The position numbers were made by a program, and so were the translations under genes. Below are positions 13,932 through 17,102 of a stretch of DNA of 17,102 nt, one piece after another (position 1 is the first letter of the stretch; each line of letters starts with the position of its first letter). The notes beneath the pieces are model-generated. The model did no database searches, was not told the origin of the DNA, and worked only from the letters and a program-made list of their open reading frames with translations. Source of the stretch: an uncultured Prevotellaceae bacterium (GTDB taxonomy: Bacteria > Bacteroidota > Bacteroidia > Bacteroidales > Muribaculaceae); assembly GCA_937898675.1 (NCBI GenBank), contig CALEJB010000007.1:1-17102 (forward strand), read 5' to 3'.

Positions 13932-16751
13932 ATGGAACCAGTACCCAATGCCAAGAAACTGCTGTTGCTTGATGCCTATGCGCTCATCTTCAGGGCCTTT
14001 TATGCCATGGTGCGCAGCGCGCGGACGACTTCAACCGGCATCGACACCTCGGCCGTGTTTGGCTTTGTCAACACCCTGCAGGACCTGCTCAAGCGCGAGC
14101 AGCCCTCACACATCGCCGTGTGCTTTGACCCGCCGGGCGGCAACACGTTTCGCCACCAGAGTTATGAACCCTACAAGGCCAACCGCGACAAGACGCCCGA
14201 GGGCATCCTTGTTGCCGTGCCCTATATCAAGCGCATCCTTGAGGCCTACCGCATCCCCGTCTTTGAGGTCGAGGGCTATGAGGCCGACGATGTCATCGGC
14301 ACGCTGTCGCGTCTGGCCGAGCAGCAGGGTTTCTTTACCTATATGGTCACCGGCGACAAGGACTTTGGCCAGCTGGTGACCCCCAATATCAAGATTTACA
14401 ACCCCGCCAAGGGTGAGATACTGGGCGTTGAGCAAGTCAATGCCAAGTACGGCATCGAATCGCCTCGCCAGTTGATTGACATCCTGGGGCTCATGGGCGA
14501 CTCGGCCGACAACATCCCCGGCTGCCCCGGCATCGGTCCCAAGACGGCCGAGAAACTGATTCAGCAGTATGGCTCGGTCGAGAACCTGCTGGCCCGCGCC
14601 GACGAACTCAAGGGAGCGCAAAAGCAGCGTGTGATTGACAACGCCGAGCAGATACGCGTTTCCAAGTGGCTGGCGACCATCGTCACCGACGTGCCTGTTA
14701 CCCTTGACGAGCAAGCCCTGCGCCGCGTGCCCGTTGACATGGATGCCCTGCGACAGGTGTTCAGCGAACTGGAGTTCCGCACCCTCACCCAGCGCATCAT
14801 TGACCTGGGCGAGGCCAATGTCGGCCTCAATGTCTCCGCTCCGCCTGCCCCGTCTGTGCCACAGCACCAAAGGCCAAAGCCTGCGGCAGGCACCCAGTTG
14901 TCGCTGTTTGACCTCGATGAGCCGGCCACCGCCGCAGCCCCAGTGCCTCAGGCACCCTCGTCGCTGGATGAGGTGGAATGCAACTATCGCCTCATTACAA
15001 CACCGATTGAGGCTGCAATGCTGGTGGACGAATTGCTCGTCCAGCCGCGAGTCGCCGTGAGCCTGATGGCCACGGGCAGCAGCGCCATGCAGGCAAGCAT
15101 CATGGGTGTGGCCCTGTGTGCCCGTGAGCACGAGGCGGCGTTTGTCCTCTGCCGGGGCGACCAGGTGATGCTCAAGGCGCTTGCCCCGCTGTTTGGTGGC
15201 ATGTCCTGCATCGTGAGCGGTGACGTCAAGCGCTTGATGGTCACGCTTGACTGCCATGGCATTGCTTTCACGGCGCCCTACTACGACACCGCCGTGGCCC
15301 ACTATCTGCTGCAGCCCGAGCGCGGCCACTCGACAGCCGAGGTGGCCTATGAACTGATGCACTACTCCGCCATCACGCCCGAGAGCCTGCTGGGCCCCAA
15401 GGGCCGAGACCAGCTCAAGCCGCATCAGCTCGCTCCCGAGGCGATGTGCCGCTGGGCATGCGAGGCGGCCGACCTTACCCTTCAACTGCCCGCTATCCTT
15501 GACGCGGCGCTTGACGAACAAGGCCTGGCCAAACTTTTTACCGAGATAGAACTGCCGCTCATCCCCGTGCTGGCCAGCATGGAACTGGCCGGTGCGCGCA
15601 TCGATGTTGATGCACTCAAGCAGTATTCTGTGTCGCTCACGGGCCAGATGGACAGCCTTGAGGCCGAGTGCCACCGGCTGGCTGGCGCGCCGTTCAATAC
15701 CGCATCGCCGGCGCAGGTGGGCGAGGTGCTGTTCGACCGCCTCAAGATTGACCCCAAGGCCAAGAAGACCAAGACGGGCCAGTACAGCACCACCGAGGAC
15801 ATCCTCTTGAAACTGCGCGACCGCCATCCGCTGGTCGACAAGATATTGGAACTGCGCGGTATCCGCAAGCTGCTCTCCACCTATGTCAACGCCCTGCCGG
15901 TACTCATCAACCCCGCCACGGGCCGCATCCACACGACTTATAACCAGACGGTGACCGCCACCGGCCGCCTGTCATCGACCAACCCCAACCTGCAGAACAT
16001 TCCCGTGCGCACCGACGACGGCAAGGAGATTCGGCGCGCGTTCATCCCTGCCGACGGCAATGTGTTCTTCAGCGCCGACTATTCGCAAATCGAACTGCGC
16101 CTGGTGGCCGACATGAGCGGCGACCGCACGATGCTCGACGCCTTTGCCCACGGCCATGACATCCACGCCATCACCGCCGCGCGCATCTATCACAAGCCGC
16201 TCGAGGATGTGACTGGTGATGAGCGCCGCAAGGCCAAGACGGCCAACTTCGGCATACTGTACGGCATCAGTGCCTTTGGCCTGGCGCAGCGCCTCAACAT
16301 TCCGCGTGACGAGGCCAAGCGCCTCATCGACGGTTATTTCGAGACCTTCCCCACGGTGCGCGGCTACATCGACCGCTGCATCGCCCAGGCGCGTGAGCAG
16401 GGTTATGTGACCACGCTCTACGGACGCCGCCGCATGCTGCCCGACATCAACTCCCGCAACGCCGTGGTGCGCAGCTTCAGCGAGCGCAACGCCATCAACG
16501 CTCCCGTGCAGGGCACCGCCGCCGATGTCATCAAGCTGGCCATGGTGCGCATCTTCAACCGTTTCAAGCAAGAGGGCCTGCAGTCCAGGATGATTTTGCA
16601 GGTGCACGACGAACTCAACTTTGACGTCGTCCCCGCCGAACTGGAAACGGTGCAGCGCATCGTCGTCGAGGAGATGGAAGGCGTCTATCAGGGCAATGTC
16701 AAACTCACTGCAACCTACGGCGCCGCCAGCAACTGGTTACTCGCTCATTGA
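13932..16751 (+). CDS. polA: DNA polymerase I, apparently without an active proofreading site
   Basis: This 939-residue product is a family A DNA polymerase for primer removal and repair synthesis. Residues 1-300 are the 5' nuclease: LLLDAYALIFRAFYAM, EGYEADD, VTGDKDFG, GLMGDSADNIPGCPGIG. A Pro/Ala-rich linker (300-347) contains QLSLF (322-326), a consensus-like beta-clamp motif. Residues about 350-525 are the 3'-5' exonuclease fold, but by hand alignment with E. coli Pol I the metal ligands are replaced: Asp355 by Ser377, Glu357 by Met379, Asp424 by Met436, Asp501 by Ala512. The polymerase is intact: TATGRLSSTNPNLQNIP, motif A DYSQIELRL (Asp716), motif B RRKAKTANFGILYG (Arg765, Lys769, Phe773, Tyr777), motif C VHDE (Asp893, Glu894). 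The frame is open to 13731, inside rnhB, but homology begins at the ATG at 13932. It lies downstream of rnhB. Confidence 0.96.
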   Translation: MEPVPNAKKLLLLDAYALIFRAFYAMVRSARTTSTGIDTSAVFGFVNTLQDLLKREQPSHIAVCFDPPGGNTFRHQSYEPYKANRDKTPEGILVAVPYIKRILEAYRIPVFEVEGYEADDVIGTLSRLAEQQGFFTYMVTGDKDFGQLVTPNIKIYNPAKGEILGVEQVNAKYGIESPRQLIDILGLMGDSADNIPGCPGIGPKTAEKLIQQYGSVENLLARADELKGAQKQRVIDNAEQIRVSKWLATIVTDVPVTLDEQALRRVPVDMDALRQVFSELEFRTLTQRIIDLGEANVGLNVSAPPAPSVPQHQRPKPAAGTQLSLFDLDEPATAAAPVPQAPSSLDEVECNYRLITTPIEAAMLVDELLVQPRVAVSLMATGSSAMQASIMGVALCAREHEAAFVLCRGDQVMLKALAPLFGGMSCIVSGDVKRLMVTLDCHGIAFTAPYYDTAVAHYLLQPERGHSTAEVAYELMHYSAITPESLLGPKGRDQLKPHQLAPEAMCRWACEAADLTLQLPAILDAALDEQGLAKLFTEIELPLIPVLASMELAGARIDVDALKQYSVSLTGQMDSLEAECHRLAGAPFNTASPAQVGEVLFDRLKIDPKAKKTKTGQYSTTEDILLKLRDRHPLVDKILELRGIRKLLSTYVNALPVLINPATGRIHTTYNQTVTATGRLSSTNPNLQNIPVRTDDGKEIRRAFIPADGNVFFSADYSQIELRLVADMSGDRTMLDAFAHGHDIHAITAARIYHKPLEDVTGDERRKAKTANFGILYGISAFGLAQRLNIPRDEAKRLIDGYFETFPTVRGYIDRCIAQAREQGYVTTLYGRRRMLPDINSRNAVVRSFSERNAINAPVQGTAADVIKLAMVRIFNRFKQEGLQSRMILQVHDELNFDVVPAELETVQRIVVEEMEGVYQGNVKLTATYGAASNWLLAH

Positions 16752-16795
16752 TAGGAGTTTATAGTAATAGAGAGAAATATTTTTTCTTTTTATTG

Positions 16796-16825
16796 CTTGA
16801 TTTCCAAAATTTAGCAGTATCTTTG
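16796..16825 (+). promoter_or_regulatory. Promoter of the tRNA-Pro gene
   Basis: TATCTTTG (16818-16825) matches the -7 consensus TAnnTTTG exactly. CTTG (16796-16799), 18 bases upstream, is a three-of-four match to the -33 box. The predicted start near 16832 lies about 11 bp before the mature tRNA 5' end, giving a short precursor leader for RNase P. This lets the tRNA be transcribed independently of polA. Confidence 0.5.
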
Positions 16826-16842
16826 CACCGCTCAAAGAGCTT

Positions 16843-16916
16843 CGGGGTGTAGCACAGTTGGTTAGCGCGCCACGTTCGGGACGTGGAGGTCGGAAGTTCG
16901 AGTCCTCTCACCCCGA
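16843..16916 (+). tRNA. tRNA-Pro (anticodon CGG)
   Basis: The 74-base cloverleaf has a perfect acceptor stem CGGGGTG/CACCCCG (16843-16849 with 16909-16915) and an anticodon stem CCACG/CGTGG. The seven-base loop TTCGGGA has anticodon CGG at 16877-16879, which reads CCG (proline). The T loop is TTCGAGT and the discriminator base is A16916. CCA is not encoded. Two stem positions are A-C mismatches: A16854 with C16866 in the D stem, and A16895 with C16905 in the T stem. A terminator follows 12 bp downstream. Confidence 0.93.
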
Positions 16917-16928
16917 CTCAATGACTTC

Positions 16929-16964
16929 AAGGCCGATGCAGTTTATGCGTCGGTCTTGTTTTTT
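16929..16964 (+). terminator. Rho-independent terminator of tRNA-Pro
   Basis: AAGGCCGATGCA (16929-16940) pairs with TGCGTCGGTCTT (16946-16957) over 12 bp with two G-U pairs and a five-base GTTTA loop. GTTTTTT follows, ending at 16964. It lies 12 bp after the tRNA and closes its transcript. Confidence 0.87.
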
Positions 16965-17047
16965 CTCGCTAGACTGTCCCATATTTGTTAATTTCTGCCT
17001 AAAAATGGTCAAAAAATCCTCATTTTCTTGCTTGAGAATAGAAAATG

Positions 17048-17100
17048 ACCCCAGTTCGGGATAAGATTACTCCCAAATAGAAAGTTGCTTTGAGTGTTCG
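17048..17100 (-). repeat. Right copy of the 53-bp terminal inverted repeat
   Basis: This is the exact reverse complement of bases 1-53, with the ACCCC end again facing into the window. The sequence inside it (16965-17047, between the tRNA terminator and the repeat) is AT-rich, shows no gene, and does not match the sequence inside the left copy. Two extra bases (17101-17102) run beyond the region alignable to the left edge. The repeat is probably the end of an insertion element or dispersed repeat that continues outside, inserted downstream of the tRNA gene. Confidence 0.8.
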
Positions 17101-17102
17101 AG

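Noticed and set aside
16858..17064. 68-codon open frame overlapping the tRNA
   Set aside because: It reads through the tRNA and its terminator; no protein features.
1..17102. Whole window as a composite transposon or conjugative element
   Set aside because: Despite the inverted repeats at both ends, there is no transposase, integrase or transfer gene inside, and it contains core genes (polA, rnhB, prenyl synthase, tRNA).

Overview
The window reads as a piece of a Bacteroidetes chromosome, most likely order Bacteroidales (for example a Muribaculaceae or Prevotellaceae relative, possibly a metagenomic contig). The support is a TonB-dependent receptor with an N-terminal carboxypeptidase-regulatory-like domain, a lipoprotein with DUF5689/DUF6359-like and choice-of-anchor-J-like domains, a subtilase ending in a type IX secretion (Por) tail, promoters of the Bacteroidetes -33/-7 type (TTTG-N19-TAnnTTTG), a lack of strong Shine-Dalgarno sites, and the order prenyl synthase, rnhB, polA. 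All recognised genes are on the + strand. Coding GC is high (about 60% where I sampled polA), while the intergenic regions are AT-rich.

Region 1 (1-6477) is a three-gene unit: TonB-dependent outer-membrane receptor, surface/periplasmic lipoprotein carrying several OB-fold-like modules, and a secreted endonuclease/exonuclease/phosphatase (EEP) family enzyme. It has a near-consensus promoter at 81-111, a stem-loop between genes two and three, and a strong terminator at 6438-6477. The combination suggests capture, cleavage and import of an extracellular phosphoester polymer, most simply nucleic acid. That role is inferred; it is the best candidate here for an under-described system.

Region 2 (6478-12112) opens with a 369-bp AT-rich intergenic region holding a second TTTG-N19-TAATTTTG promoter and several inverted motifs. 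Two secreted-protein genes follow: a 559-residue protein of unknown function with a duplicated beta-rich domain, and a large S8 (subtilisin-like) protease with a type IX secretion tail. Both carry a related Ig-like domain, which suggests they work together. A 12-bp perfect-stem terminator closes the unit.

Region 3 (12113-16751) is housekeeping: a long-chain polyprenyl diphosphate synthase, RNase HII and DNA polymerase I. RNase HII and Pol I both carry a candidate beta-clamp-binding peptide, and the Pol I proofreading site appears to be lost. A heptanucleotide tandem repeat lies just before rnhB. Region 4 (16752-17102) holds a tRNA-Pro(CGG) gene with its own promoter and terminator.

The first 53 bases and bases 17048-17100 are perfect inverted copies of each other. 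They look like the ends of a dispersed repeat or insertion element that continues outside the window on both sides.
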